A stretch of DNA of 51,619 nucleotides from Oscillospiraceae bacterium (GCA_024404815.1 JAKSPL010000012.1:1-51619); one strand, 5' to 3'; shown: positions 1-8,204, numbered from the stretch's first letter. The notes: generated by a model from the sequence alone, not told the origin. Program-made: numbers and translations.

Positions 1-50
1 CCGCCCCCTCAACCCCTGCGATTTTTTGAAAAAAATCGAGTAAAACTTTT
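1..50 (-). repeat. Dispersed intergenic repeat, family B copy
   Basis: Read on the minus strand, this stretch nearly matches 30784-30832: an AAAGTTTTACTCG lead, a CGATTTTTT/AAAAAATCG inverted repeat, then a G-rich tail. I see one difference in about 48 bases. A shorter third copy is at 24302-24330. It lies about 73 nt after the stop of the leftward gene at 123-785, in that gene's sense direction. The copy may continue beyond the window edge. The rest of 1-122 shows no gene. Confidence 0.8.
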
Positions 51-122
51 GATATAAGAAACTTTAGCCCGCATTCTATACACGATTCCTGCCGCAGTCG
101 CAAATACTACTTTTTCGAGTGC

Positions 123-785
123 TTACTCGTCTTTGATGATCCACGGTCCGAACGAAATATATCTCACGCCGTTTATGACCAGCGTCGTGGTACCTGAATG
201 CTGATACATCGGACACCAGAACACATTCGGAGTGAATATCATTTCACTACCCTCCACAGCAGAAAATGCAAACGGTGTCATGCACGTCGCATTACCGGAA
301 TTGAACGCCGCACTAAGGGATGTGACCGCATTGGCAGCGATGTCCTCATAGTGCGCAATATATGCGCTTGTGCAGAGTGACAGTGTCGTTCTGCTGGAAG
401 ATGTATCCGACAATCTCGTCGATGATACAATAATCGTATCGCCGTGATTATCCTTTGTAAATATGATGACACCCTGTCTGATCGTATACGCACCGCCATC
501 TCCGCAATGCTGGATCGCCACACCGTTTTTACACGTATATCCGTATGTTCGGCTGATGGTCGATGTATTGCAGCTCACGTATCCGCTGCCGGTGCCATTC
601 GGATACAGATCCCATCTGGAACTGTTCAGCTTTGCAATGGTATTGCCGTCCTTGATGAGTGAATATTCCGTTTCTGCGGCGTTGGGTTCAATGCTGTCCA
701 CATAATCGGGCACAAGCTTCTCTGTGATCCACGCCAGAAAATCCGCATCGAAATAGTAGCCGATATATCCTTGTGTAATTGCCAT
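123..785 (-). CDS. Hypothetical protein, probable phage-tail-associated
   Basis: 220-residue protein without signal peptide or membrane segment. It is rich in Ser, Thr, Gly and aromatic residues, with many short segments that look like beta strands, as in tail-fibre or receptor-binding proteins. I recognise no named domain. The ATG overlaps the stop of the upstream leftward gene by one base (TAATG), so the two are probably translationally coupled. The phage-tail assignment is an inference from composition and from its partner, which resembles N-terminal domains of Firmicutes baseplate proteins. No capsid, terminase, holin or integrase gene is visible, so this is either the edge of a prophage or tailocin lying outside the window or a two-gene remnant. 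Confidence 0.55.
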   Translation of the reverse strand: MAITQGYIGYYFDADFLAWITEKLVPDYVDSIEPNAAETEYSLIKDGNTIAKLNSSRWDLYPNGTGSGYVSCNTSTISRTYGYTCKNGVAIQHCGDGGAYTIRQGVIIFTKDNHGDTIIVSSTRLSDTSSSRTTLSLCTSAYIAHYEDIAANAVTSLSAAFNSGNATCMTPFAFSAVEGSEMIFTPNVFWCPMYQHSGTTTLVINGVRYISFGPWIIKDE

Positions 786-1252
786 TATTCTTCCTCCTGT
801 TCTGCATATGCGATGACCGATTCAGCCACCGAGCGAATCACTTCGATATCCGCAACGCCCATATTGCCGTGCTGCAATGCCGCGAGATATTCCAGAAGCT
901 GATCGTACACATCAGGTGCAGGCAGGTCGTGCGGCGTATCGCCGCAGGTGATCGACGGAACACAACTGATACGTGCAGGCGTTGTCGTGTGAATATCTCC
1001 TGCGTACACACCGACCAGCACCTCGTAGACGCCGTGCAGTACAGGCACAGTCACCGTGTCGCCCTCGAACAGAATGTCCTGATGCACCGCAGCACCGTTT
1101 TGCAGATAGACAAACCGCGCAGTCTTTGCGTCATATGCGTCCCACTCCGCATCAAACACAAAGGTCAGCGTATAGTCGCTGTTGCCGCAGATGATCTGCG
1201 GACTCCCCTGCACCGCCGCTGTTTTGTCCGCGATCTGAATGAGAAAATTCAT
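785..1252 (-). CDS. Phage baseplate/tail-like protein (BppU N-terminal-like)
   Basis: 155 residues beginning MNFLIQIADKTA. The ATG at 1252 has an AAAGGAGG ribosome site 8 nt upstream. The first 100 residues read as a compact beta domain, with segments such as YTLTFVFDAEW and TVTVPVLHGVYEVLVGVYAG. This resembles the N-terminal domain of baseplate upper or tail-fibre proteins of Firmicutes phages. The C-terminal 50 residues are helical and acidic, possibly a trimerisation stalk. It overlaps the next gene by one base. No clear promoter was found between it and the rightward sseB promoter. The family call is from memory of the fold pattern and is moderate only. Confidence 0.5.
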   Translation of the reverse strand: MNFLIQIADKTAAVQGSPQIICGNSDYTLTFVFDAEWDAYDAKTARFVYLQNGAAVHQDILFEGDTVTVPVLHGVYEVLVGVYAGDIHTTTPARISCVPSITCGDTPHDLPAPDVYDQLLEYLAALQHGNMGVADIEVIRSVAESVIAYAEQEEE

Positions 1253-1431
1253 GGAAAAGACCTCCTTTGTTGTTGGCTTCGCCCTCCATACATGGTGCAG
1301 CAGCCACCGTTTCTTGTATCATTATGTACAAGTTTCGATAAAAAATTATATTTTATCAAAATGCGAACCGCTTTTTCAGCCGATTTTATCCGCTGTGTAT
1401 ATTTTCTGTCAGATATAATCTTCAAAAACAC

Positions 1432-1460
1432 TTGCTTTTTTGCGAAAAATATGTTAGAAT
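1432..1460 (+). promoter_or_regulatory. Promoter of the sseB-like gene
   Basis: TTGCTT (1432-1437), a 17-nt spacer and TAGAAT (1455-1460). The apparent upstream TTG start codon in the same frame is the -35 box itself, so translation must begin later, at the ATG at 1525. Confidence 0.75.
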
Positions 1461-1524
1461 AATAGTGAACGCCGAGAGGTTTTTGACATACTCACGGCGA
1501 ATCTCTGAATTGGAGGATTTCATC

Positions 1525-2439
1525 ATGCCAGAACCCAATCAGCCAATGCAGCACATCACGAATCCCGTGCTTGTGGATGCAATGGCAACCTTTAAGGTAG
1601 ACCTCACCAACCGTGAACACGAAAGAGCTTTTCTGGATGCAGCTTTTAATGCCAGATATCTCGTTCCTGCGTTGATTGAACAGCCTGCGGACGCTCCCGA
1701 AGGAGAACCCGTTCCGACACGTATCGCTTTCCAGATCATGACCAACCAGAAGGGCGACAAATTTATGCCTGCCTTTACTGACGAGATCGAACTGAGCAAG
1801 AACCGTAAGCCCGGCGAGCGTTTTCAGGTCGCAGTCATGGGCTTCATGGACATTTACCGTTTCTTGAAGAACAACGATGCCATCAACGGTATGGTCATCA
1901 ACCCGTTCGGCAGCAACCTCTGCATGATCCGCCGTCAGGTTCTCCTGATCGGCGACAACAACGGCGATCTGGATGCTGTTGCACAGGCAGTCGCTGCACA
2001 GGCAAAGCCTGTTTTCATGCATCAGACAAGCAATCCGCTCGGTGCGGCATCCAACAGCCGCGAACAGCAGCAGGCTGCCATCCGTCAGGCTATGGCAGAC
2101 ATGGAAGCTGCACAGAATGCTGCCGCAGAAGCACCAGACGATTCGGAGCTCATTACCGAGGACCTGCTTGCACAGCTCAAAGCCTGCCTCAAAAAGCAGA
2201 AGGCTGTCAAGAAAGGTTATATCAAAGTCGATACCGAAAGCGGCGAGCGTTATCTCCTTATCGCACTGGAAGCTGACGAAAATGCAGACCTCACCGAGAT
2301 CGGCAACACCATTTCGGCTGACTGCGCAGACTATGCTGATCTGCCGTTTGACTGCGTTCCTGCAAGCAACCCGCGTGCAAAGGAACTGGTCGCAAACGAA
2401 AAACCCTTCTACGAGAAGAAGCGTTTCGGTATCTTCTGA
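1525..2439 (+). CDS. SseB family protein
   Basis: 304 residues from the ATG at 1525, preceded by TTGGAGGA at good spacing. Upstream in-frame codons lie inside the promoter. The N-terminal half (about residues 10-140) matches the SseB N-terminal domain pattern: a FLDAAFNARYLVPAL segment, a strand around IAFQIMTNQKGDKFMPAFTD and the NPFGSNLCM motif. After an Ala/Gln-rich connector (about 165-205), residues 210-304 match the SseB C-terminal domain. No signal peptide, so cytoplasmic. SseB was named for serine sensitivity in E. coli and its biochemical role is not established. No partner genes are evident; the downstream cellulase gene follows after 112 nt. The family call is good, the function unknown. 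Confidence 0.8.
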   Translation: MPEPNQPMQHITNPVLVDAMATFKVDLTNREHERAFLDAAFNARYLVPALIEQPADAPEGEPVPTRIAFQIMTNQKGDKFMPAFTDEIELSKNRKPGERFQVAVMGFMDIYRFLKNNDAINGMVINPFGSNLCMIRRQVLLIGDNNGDLDAVAQAVAAQAKPVFMHQTSNPLGAASNSREQQQAAIRQAMADMEAAQNAAAEAPDDSELITEDLLAQLKACLKKQKAVKKGYIKVDTESGERYLLIALEADENADLTEIGNTISADCADYADLPFDCVPASNPRAKELVANEKPFYEKKRFGIF

Positions 2440-2457
2440 GCATTCCACTTGTATTTG

Positions 2458-2484
2458 TGCCGTGCAGGTTTCCGCCTGCATGGC
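2458..2484 (+). other. Hairpin between sseB-like gene and first cellulase
   Basis: TGCCGTGCAGG pairs with CCTGCATGGCA around a short loop, with one G-U pair. No T-run follows, so it is not a typical intrinsic terminator. It could be a weak terminator of the upstream gene or part of the cellulase 5' leader. I found no convincing promoter in the 112-nt gap. Confidence 0.5.
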
Positions 2485-2551
2485 ATCACCGCAGACTTCG
2501 CCTTAGCACACACGAAGTTCTGCCATCTGAATCATTGAGGGGGTATATCCT

Positions 2552-4447
2552 ATGAAACATCATCGCGTTTTACCGATTTCCCTTGCGGCGATTCTAGCGT
2601 TCAGTACAAGCAGTGTACTGTCGGACGGCGCATTGCAGAAAGCACCGATCGCCGCTGCCGCAGACGACACAGGCGATGACTGGCTCCACGCAAAGGGAAG
2701 CCGTCTTTATGACAAAAACGGCAATGAAGTCTGGCTGACGGGTGCCAACTGGTTCGGTATGAACTGTACCGAAAACTTCCCGCACGGCCTTTGGAGCGCG
2801 GATGTCGATGTCCTGCTCTCCTCTGTTGCAGACCACGGCATCAACATCATCCGCTTCCCTGTTTCCACAGAGCTTCTGCTCTCATGGATGAACGGAAAGC
2901 CGTACATGACCACAGGTCTGAACCCGAAAAACACCGATGCCTACAAATTCAACCCCGACTTCTGCCACGAGGACGGCTCGGAAATGAACAGTCTGGAAAT
3001 TTTCGATGTCATTCTCCAGAAGTGCAAGAAGTACGGCATCAAGGCTCTGGTCGATGTCCACAGCCCTGCATCCCATAACTCGGGACATAACTACAATCTC
3101 TGGTACTATGAACCGACCGCTGACGACTGCGCAGGCATGGCGACCATCGCAGAAGCCGCAGGCGACAAGGGCGCAGAGGTCACATGGGATGACTGGATTG
3201 ACAGCCTGACATGGCTCGCAAAGCGTTACGCAAACGACGATACGCTCATCGCCTACGACCTCAAAAATGAGCCGCACGGCAAGCGCGGATATTCAGGCAC
3301 GACCTGTCCCGACAGCGTTGCACGCTGGGACGACACCGAGAAGAAGAACAACTGGAAGTATTCCGCAGAGCAATGCGCAAACTCCATTCTCAAAGTCAAC
3401 CCGAATGCCCTGATCCTCATTGAGGGCATCGAGCAGTCGCCGATCACCGAAAAGGGTTACACCTTCGATACGCCCGACAAGTTCCAGCCGCAGCCCGGCG
3501 AGGAAACATGGTACGGCGCATGGTGGGGCGGCAACCTCCGCGGTGTCAGAAACTATCCTGTCAAGCCAACCAGCGGCACAAGTCAGATCGTCTACTCACC
3601 GCACGATTACGGCCCGTCTGTCTATGCACAGACCTGGTTCAACAAGGATTTCACCACGCAGACGCTCCTCGATGACTACTGGTACGATACCTGGGCATAT
3701 GTCAATGCCGAGGACATCGCACCGCTTCTGATCGGTGAGTGGGGCGGTCATATGGACGGCGGCAAGAACCAGAAATGGATGGAACTGCTCCGCGACTACA
3801 TGATCGCGCACCATATCAACCACACATTCTGGTGTCTGAACCCGAACTCGGGCGACACAGGCGGTCTGCTCAACGCGACCTTCTCCGAATGGGACGATGA
3901 AAAATACGCGCTGTTCGAGAAATCGCTCTGGCAGACATCTTCGTCCGGTAAGTACATCAGTCTTGACCACCAGACCGCACTCGGCAAGAACGGTATCTCC
4001 CTGTCGGAATTCTATTCGAAATATGCAAATTCTGAGGGCAGTAACCTGGACGGCGGTACGAAATCGACCGGCGGCACAGGCGATACCCAGCCGACTACTT
4101 CTTCTACCACCACAACTACTACAACCACTACCACGACGACGACCACTACCACAACAACCTCGACAACGACAACATCCACCACAACAAGCACAAGTTCGTC
4201 CGACAGCAGTGAGCCGGGCAGCGTTGTGACAATGTACGGCGATGCAAACTGCGACAACACCGTAGATATTTCCGATGTCATTCTCATTGCGAGAATCGCG
4301 GCGGAGGACACGCAGGTTTCGCTCACATCACAGGGCAAGCTCAATGCGGATGTGGACGGAAAGAAGGGTATCACCGCAGGCGATGCAAAGATGATCCTTC
4401 AGTATATCGCACAGCTGATTCCCACGCTTGATCCGCAGCCGGACTGA
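2552..4447 (+). CDS. Secreted GH5 endoglucanase with C-terminal dockerin
   Basis: 631 residues. A signal peptide (Lys/His/Arg start, hydrophobic core, cut after the alanines near residue 35) exports it. Residues about 45-470 are a glycoside hydrolase family 5 domain, probably subfamily 1 judging from GANWFGMNC and HGLWS near the start. It should cut internal beta-1,4 bonds of cellulose. The acid/base is E240 in DLKNEPHG and the nucleophile E396 in IGEWGGHMDGG; both are intact. A Thr/Ser linker (about 515-555) leads to a type I dockerin (about 561-625) with two calcium loops, DANCDNTVDISD and ADVDGKKGITAGD, followed by helices. The dockerin should plug into a cohesin on a scaffoldin. A paralogue follows. 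The start has a GAGGGGG site upstream. Confidence 0.93.
   Translation: MKHHRVLPISLAAILAFSTSSVLSDGALQKAPIAAAADDTGDDWLHAKGSRLYDKNGNEVWLTGANWFGMNCTENFPHGLWSADVDVLLSSVADHGINIIRFPVSTELLLSWMNGKPYMTTGLNPKNTDAYKFNPDFCHEDGSEMNSLEIFDVILQKCKKYGIKALVDVHSPASHNSGHNYNLWYYEPTADDCAGMATIAEAAGDKGAEVTWDDWIDSLTWLAKRYANDDTLIAYDLKNEPHGKRGYSGTTCPDSVARWDDTEKKNNWKYSAEQCANSILKVNPNALILIEGIEQSPITEKGYTFDTPDKFQPQPGEETWYGAWWGGNLRGVRNYPVKPTSGTSQIVYSPHDYGPSVYAQTWFNKDFTTQTLLDDYWYDTWAYVNAEDIAPLLIGEWGGHMDGGKNQKWMELLRDYMIAHHINHTFWCLNPNSGDTGGLLNATFSEWDDEKYALFEKSLWQTSSSGKYISLDHQTALGKNGISLSEFYSKYANSEGSNLDGGTKSTGGTGDTQPTTSSTTTTTTTTTTTTTTTTTTSTTTTSTTTSTSSSDSSEPGSVVTMYGDANCDNTVDISDVILIARIAAEDTQVSLTSQGKLNADVDGKKGITAGDAKMILQYIAQLIPTLDPQPD
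4093..4200 (+). repeat. ACN-codon (poly-Thr) linker tract of first cellulase
   Basis: About 36 codons are almost only ACA, ACC and ACT, with a few Ser codons, encoding the flexible linker between catalytic domain and dockerin. The degenerate triplet array resembles those at 6172-6313 and 42432-42510 and could change length by slippage or recombination. Confidence 0.85.
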
Positions 4448-4502
4448 GTTTTTTCCTCAGTTTTTCTCAACTTCACCAGCAACGAAGCATACATTGAAGC
4501 AC

Positions 4503-4537
4503 AAATACCTCCGACCATACAAAGTCGGAGGTATTTT
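4503..4537 (+). terminator. Intrinsic terminator after first cellulase
   Basis: AAATACCTCCGAC pairs perfectly with GTCGGAGGTATTT around an 8-nt loop and ends in a short T-run. It separates the two cellulase genes, so the second probably has its own promoter. Confidence 0.8.
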
Positions 4538-4586
4538 CCCAAGAACCCACAGCCCGTGTGCTGTGTTGTATTGTAACGGTTCGATT

Positions 4587-4641
4587 CGGTGAGATGTACC
4601 GCTCACCGTTCGCATATGCTCCGCACGCAGCAAATGCGGAG
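4587..4641 (+). promoter_or_regulatory. Two hairpins in the leader of the second cellulase
   Basis: CGGTGAG (4587) pairs with CTCACCG (4602), and CTCCGCA (4619) pairs with TGCGGAG (4635). The second stem ends about 13 nt before the AAGGGGG ribosome site. They may stabilise the mRNA or modulate translation. I could not place a confident promoter in 4538-4586. Confidence 0.45.
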
Positions 4642-4668
4642 TGAAATTCAAAAGGGGGTTTACACACC

Positions 4669-6558
4669 ATGAAAAAAGCAAAGCGTGTATTGTCGCTCGG
4701 TTTGGCGGCAATCCTCGCGGTCAGCTCCTCAAGTATGCTGACAAGCGACATTCTTCCGAGTGTGGATACCGTCGCCGCAGCCGCAGATGACTGCAATGAC
4801 GACTGGCTCCACGCACAAGGCAGCCGCCTTTATGACAAAGACGGCAACGAAGTCTGGCTGACAGGTGCAAACTGGTTCGGTCTGAACTGTAACGAAGCCG
4901 TTCCGCACTACCTCTGGAGCGCGGATATGGACGATGTTCTCCAGCAGATCGCTGACCGCGGCATCAACATCATCCGCTTCCCGATCTCCACGGAACTCAT
5001 TGTATCGTGGATGAACGGCAAGCCGAATCCCGTCAACAGTTTCTCCGCAAACAACGACCCGTCATTCACCATCAATCCCGACTGCGTCGAGGAGGACGGC
5101 AAAACGCTGAAAAACTCCATGGAAATCTTCGACATCATGATGGGCAAGCTCAAAAAGTACGGTCTGAAAGCGTTTATCGACATTCACAGCCCGCACACAG
5201 ACAACTCAGGCCATAACTACAACCTCTGGTACGGCAAAGCAGGCGTTACCACAAAGGTCTGGATCGACAGCCTCGTATGGCTCGCGGACAAGTACAAGAA
5301 CGATGACACCCTGCTCGCCTATGACCTGAAAAACGAGCCGCACGGCAAAGGTCAGGAAGGCACAGAGGCTGCAAAATGGGACGGCACAACAGACGAGAAC
5401 AACTGGGCATATGCCGCAACGCAGTGTGCAGATGCGATTCTCGATGTCAACCCGAACGCGCTGATTCTCATTGAGGGCGTTGAACAGTCCATGAGCGGTG
5501 CAATGGAGGGCGACTACTGGGGTATGCCTGACCGCCGCGACAACTCCCCGTACATCTGCGCATGGTGGGGCGGCAACTTCCGCGGTGCAAGAGAATATCC
5601 CATCAAACCGAAGCACGGCACTTCTCAGATCGTCTACTCTCCGCACGACTACGGCCCGTCCGTATATGCACAGACTTGGTTCGATAAGAACTTCACCGAA
5701 GAAACGCTCCTCAAGGACTACTGGTACGACACCTGGGCATATATCAATGCTGAGGATATCGCACCCGAACTGATCGGCGAATGGGGCGGTCACATGGACG
5801 GCGGCGACAACCAGAAATGGATGACGCTCCTGCGCGACTACATGATCAAGCACCACATCAACCACACGTTCTGGTGTCTGAACACCAACTCCGGCGACAC
5901 AGGCGGACTTTGGGATTCGCTCCAGTTCATGCAGGGTTCTGGCACATCTATCGTCTGGAATGAGTCGAAGTACAAGCTGTTCGAAGAAGCACTCTGGCAG
6001 ACCTCGTCCAGCGGCAAATACATCGGTCTGGACCACCAGACAGCACTCGGCAAGAACGGTATTTCGCTGTCGGAATTCTATTCGAAGTATGCAAGTTCCG
6101 AGGGCAGTAATCTGGACGGCGGCACGAAGTCGAACGGCGGCACAGGCAACAAACAGGATCCGCAGAGCGGTTCGACATCGACATCTACCACTACAACTAC
6201 AACAACGACGACTACAACAACTACTACGACCACTACCACAACAACTACTACAACGACAACCACGACTACAACAACTACTACTTCCACAACGACCACCAGC
6301 ACAACGCCCACGAGCAGTGACGATAATCGGTCTGAGAGCAACGTCCTCTACGGCGATGCAAACTGCGACGATACTGTGGACATCTCCGACGTTATTCTCG
6401 TTTCGAGAATCGCGGCAGAGGACACTCAGGTATCCCTCACAGCGCAGGGCAAGGTCAACGCAGATGTTGACGGCAAGAATGGCATTTCCGGCGGCGATGC
6501 AAAAATGATTCTCCAGTACATCGCAAAAATCGTCGATACCCTCAATCCGAACGGCTAA
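4669..6558 (+). CDS. Second secreted GH5 endoglucanase with dockerin (tandem paralogue)
   Basis: 629 residues, with the same architecture as the gene upstream: signal peptide starting MKKAKRVLSLGLAAILA, GH5 domain (about 45-470), poly-Thr linker (about 502-550) and type I dockerin (about 559-624). Acid/base E223 (DLKNEPHG) and nucleophile E371 (IGEWGGHMDGG) are present. Compared with its neighbour it lacks a loop of about 20 residues before TWLAKRY/VWLADKY and carries an extra segment (LQFMQGSGTSIV) late in the domain. These differences sit in surface loops, so substrate fit may differ. The near-identical dockerins suggest the same cohesin partner. The ribosome site is AAGGGGG. The pair looks like an old tandem duplication, kept and diverged. 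Confidence 0.93.
   Translation: MKKAKRVLSLGLAAILAVSSSSMLTSDILPSVDTVAAAADDCNDDWLHAQGSRLYDKDGNEVWLTGANWFGLNCNEAVPHYLWSADMDDVLQQIADRGINIIRFPISTELIVSWMNGKPNPVNSFSANNDPSFTINPDCVEEDGKTLKNSMEIFDIMMGKLKKYGLKAFIDIHSPHTDNSGHNYNLWYGKAGVTTKVWIDSLVWLADKYKNDDTLLAYDLKNEPHGKGQEGTEAAKWDGTTDENNWAYAATQCADAILDVNPNALILIEGVEQSMSGAMEGDYWGMPDRRDNSPYICAWWGGNFRGAREYPIKPKHGTSQIVYSPHDYGPSVYAQTWFDKNFTEETLLKDYWYDTWAYINAEDIAPELIGEWGGHMDGGDNQKWMTLLRDYMIKHHINHTFWCLNTNSGDTGGLWDSLQFMQGSGTSIVWNESKYKLFEEALWQTSSSGKYIGLDHQTALGKNGISLSEFYSKYASSEGSNLDGGTKSNGGTGNKQDPQSGSTSTSTTTTTTTTTTTTTTTTTTTTTTTTTTTTTTTTSTTTTSTTPTSSDDNRSESNVLYGDANCDDTVDISDVILVSRIAAEDTQVSLTAQGKVNADVDGKNGISGGDAKMILQYIAKIVDTLNPNG
6172..6313 (+). repeat. ACN-codon (poly-Thr) linker tract of second cellulase
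   Basis: About 47 codons, nearly all threonine, longer than the tract in the first cellulase. The array of ACA/ACC/ACT triplets is prone to length change. The antisense reading gives poly-valine, which is not a gene. Confidence 0.85.
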
Positions 6559-6567
6559 TACCAAACC

Positions 6568-6609
6568 AAACCGCCGCTGATACGCGAAAACGTATCAGCG
6601 GCGGTTTTT
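6568..6609 (+). terminator. Intrinsic terminator after second cellulase
   Basis: AAACCGCCGCTGATACG pairs with CGTATCAGCGGCGGTTT around a CGAAAA loop, followed by a T-run. A very stable stem 9 nt after the stop codon. Confidence 0.92.
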
Positions 6610-6621
6610 ATGAGTACAGGA

Positions 6622-6660
6622 AAATCCCGAAAGGCACATGGCTTTTCGGGATTGTTTTTT
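6622..6660. terminator. Terminator between convergent cellulase and pilin genes
   Basis: AATCCCGAAA pairs with TTTCGGGATT. On the plus strand GTTTTTT follows. On the minus strand, for the pilin gene ending at 6672, a shorter T-run follows. It probably works in both directions. Confidence 0.8.
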
Positions 6661-6671
6661 GCGATATTCAA

Positions 6672-7166
6672 TTAGAGTTCGCCGTCAATGGCATAGTCCA
6701 GTGCATTGGCAGCAGATGTGCCGTGGCAGGAATCATACATTTCAACAGGAATCTGATTGGGATGGCCACCGGGATACTGATTGGAGTCAACAACGCCAAC
6801 GGCTTCTGTTAAAGCATCATCAATTTTAATCTGAATTTGCTGTAACTTGCTCAAGTCATTGAAGTAATTGTAAACCTTGAACTTGAACTCATCCGTCGGG
6901 TTTGAGGAACGTGCAAAAGTTTCGCCATACGAGATTGTCACAACTCCATTGACACCGACCGAAGATGTGCTTGCAAGATTCTCAGCCGCGAGATCAGTCA
7001 ATGCAGCCTGAGATGCATCCCAAATGTGTTTTGCAGCAGAATTTGCCGATGCCATCTTGGATTTCTTGATATATCCCATCACTGCAGGAACAAGAATCGC
7101 TGCAAGAACACCAATAATCGCAATAACAACGATTAGTTCAATTAAAGTAAAACCTCTCTTCTTCAT
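6672..7166 (-). CDS. Type IV pilin (second pilin of pair)
   Basis: 164 residues from the ATG at 7166, with AGAGG upstream. Class III prepilin leader MKKRG, then FTLIELIVVIAIIGVLAAIL: cleavage is expected between Gly and Phe, with the needed Glu at position 5, and the first 30 residues form the hydrophobic assembly helix. The C-terminal globular domain shares a VGVVDSNQYPGG-P-Q-V-Y pattern with the pilin at 7263-7769. The ATG here gives a 5-residue leader of usual length; an earlier in-frame start adds 11 residues and lacks a better site. It follows the other pilin gene after a strong hairpin, so it is probably expressed less. Role: minor or alternative pilus subunit. Confidence 0.88.
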   Translation of the reverse strand: MKKRGFTLIELIVVIAIIGVLAAILVPAVMGYIKKSKMASANSAAKHIWDASQAALTDLAAENLASTSSVGVNGVVTISYGETFARSSNPTDEFKFKVYNYFNDLSKLQQIQIKIDDALTEAVGVVDSNQYPGGHPNQIPVEMYDSCHGTSAANALDYAIDGEL

Positions 7167-7197
7167 TACAACAATCCTCTCAATTTCTTCATACACC

Positions 7198-7223
7198 AAA
7201 TGCCCCCATTACTGGGGGCATTT
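7198..7223 (-). terminator. Hairpin (partial terminator) between the two pilin genes
   Basis: AAATGCCCCCA pairs with TGGGGGCATTT around TTAC. On the minus strand only TTT precedes GG, so termination may be leaky. It fits a design where the first pilin is made in excess and the second by read-through. Confidence 0.65.
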
Positions 7224-7262
7224 GAATTCATTTGATTATAAATGCTGTCAAAGTATCAAGCA

Positions 7263-7769
7263 TTAGTTCAGTTTAGTTGCGTCACCAGCTTCAGAATAAT
7301 CAGCAACCTTTGCAGCAGTCAAATTAGCCTGATAAAGGTCAACAGACATCTGGCTCGGGCTGGAACCCGGGTAACCGGAGTTGTCGATAACGCCAACGCC
7401 AACAGTAGCTTTGGTATTAGCATCAAGATGGATTTCAACAGAACCCAGCTTCTTGAGATCCTCAAAATACTGTGCAACCTTCTGACCATATACCTTGTCA
7501 GCAGCTTCTGTTTCTTCGCCGTGAGTAGCACCAGACCAAGTCTGTTTCGCACTCACATCTTTAACCGCAGCAGAAGCTCTGTCTTCTGCGTCCATATCAG
7601 TGATAGCAGACTGAGAAGCAGTGAAGATGGACTTAGCAGCAGCGTTAGCATTGGTGATCTTGGACTTCTTGATGTAGCCGAGCATAGCCGGAACCAGGAT
7701 AGCAGCCAGAACGCCGATGATAGCGATAACGACGATCAGCTCAATAAGAGTAAAACCTTTCTTTTTCAT
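7263..7769 (-). CDS. Type IV major pilin
   Basis: 168 residues. Leader MKKKG, then FTLIELIVVIAIIGVLAAILVPAM, with Glu5 and the prepilin cleavage site. The start is the ATG at 7769, 9 nt after GAGGAGG; a TTG just upstream lies inside the ribosome site. The globular part carries VGVIDNSGYPGSSPSQMSV near the C-terminus, shared with its neighbour. A textbook promoter lies upstream and a hairpin downstream, so this is probably the major pilin. In Ruminococcus albus, pilin-like proteins have been linked to adhesion to cellulose; that role is plausible here next to two cellulases but not shown by the sequence. Confidence 0.9.
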   Translation of the reverse strand: MKKKGFTLIELIVVIAIIGVLAAILVPAMLGYIKKSKITNANAAAKSIFTASQSAITDMDAEDRASAAVKDVSAKQTWSGATHGEETEAADKVYGQKVAQYFEDLKKLGSVEIHLDANTKATVGVGVIDNSGYPGSSPSQMSVDLYQANLTAAKVADYSEAGDATKLN

Positions 7770-7879
7770 GATAAAAAACCTCCTCAAAAAAGTTGTGCTT
7801 GAATTGACAAGCTTTGATTTTTTTAGAGTATCTAGGAGTTCACTCGACGTCTAAGTGTTCTCCTGTTCTCCATGTTTAG

Positions 7880-7908
7880 AGTATACCACATCCAAAGAGA
7901 AATGTCAA
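7880..7908 (-). promoter_or_regulatory. Promoter of the pilin genes
   Basis: On the minus strand TTGACA (7908-7903), a 17-nt spacer and TATACT (7885-7880). The leader to the pilin ATG is about 105 nt and A-rich near the ribosome site. Confidence 0.9.
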
Positions 7909-8157
7909 TAGATTTCAAGTTTTTTTCGAGATTATGAACAAACTTTTACGAAAGCGGTTTTTTTACACGCTTTTTCAGAATCGTTTTCGACGTTTTGCAC
8001 AAATTCCAACTGCATTTTGGAAGTTCAAAAACTTTATTCATCTGTCCGAAAGCCTGTTTCTTCGTACATTTCGCCCCAGATTGTAAAATTCTCTACATAT
8101 TTCGCGGGTTTTTGCAGGCGATTTTCTACGCCGTTTGTACACATTTTGCACAGTTTC
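7909..8157. other. AT-rich spacer without gene
   Basis: About 250 bp between the pilin promoter and the pilT terminator. I see no gene with a ribosome site. A 36-codon minus-strand frame at 8034-8144 lacks one. Confidence 0.6.
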
Positions 8158-8196
8158 TGAAAAAACAATTCCCCTCCGTTTTCGGAGAGGAATTGC
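8158..8196 (-). terminator. Intrinsic terminator of pilB-pilT
   Basis: On the minus strand CAATTCC-CTCCG pairs with CGGAG-GGAATTG, followed by TTTTTT. It begins about 10 nt after the pilT stop. Confidence 0.9.
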
Positions 8197-8204
8197 AGAA
8201 AATC

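Noticed and set aside
1432-1524. N-terminal extension of the SseB-like protein from a TTG start
   Set aside because: The TTG is the -35 box of the promoter and the -10 box lies inside the would-be coding part; the ATG at 1525 has a proper ribosome site.
4093-6313. Threonine-codon arrays as a CRISPR or satellite
   Set aside because: The triplets are in frame within secreted enzymes and code for linkers between catalytic domain and dockerin; no spacers.
5206-6564. Long open frame on the minus strand over the second cellulase
   Set aside because: It is the antisense of a well-supported GH5 gene; it has Cys/Arg/Ser-rich composition, no ribosome site and no recognisable domain.
8034-8144. 36-codon minus-strand frame in the spacer after pilT
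   Set aside because: No ribosome site upstream of the ATG and it sits downstream of the pilT terminator; nothing supports expression.
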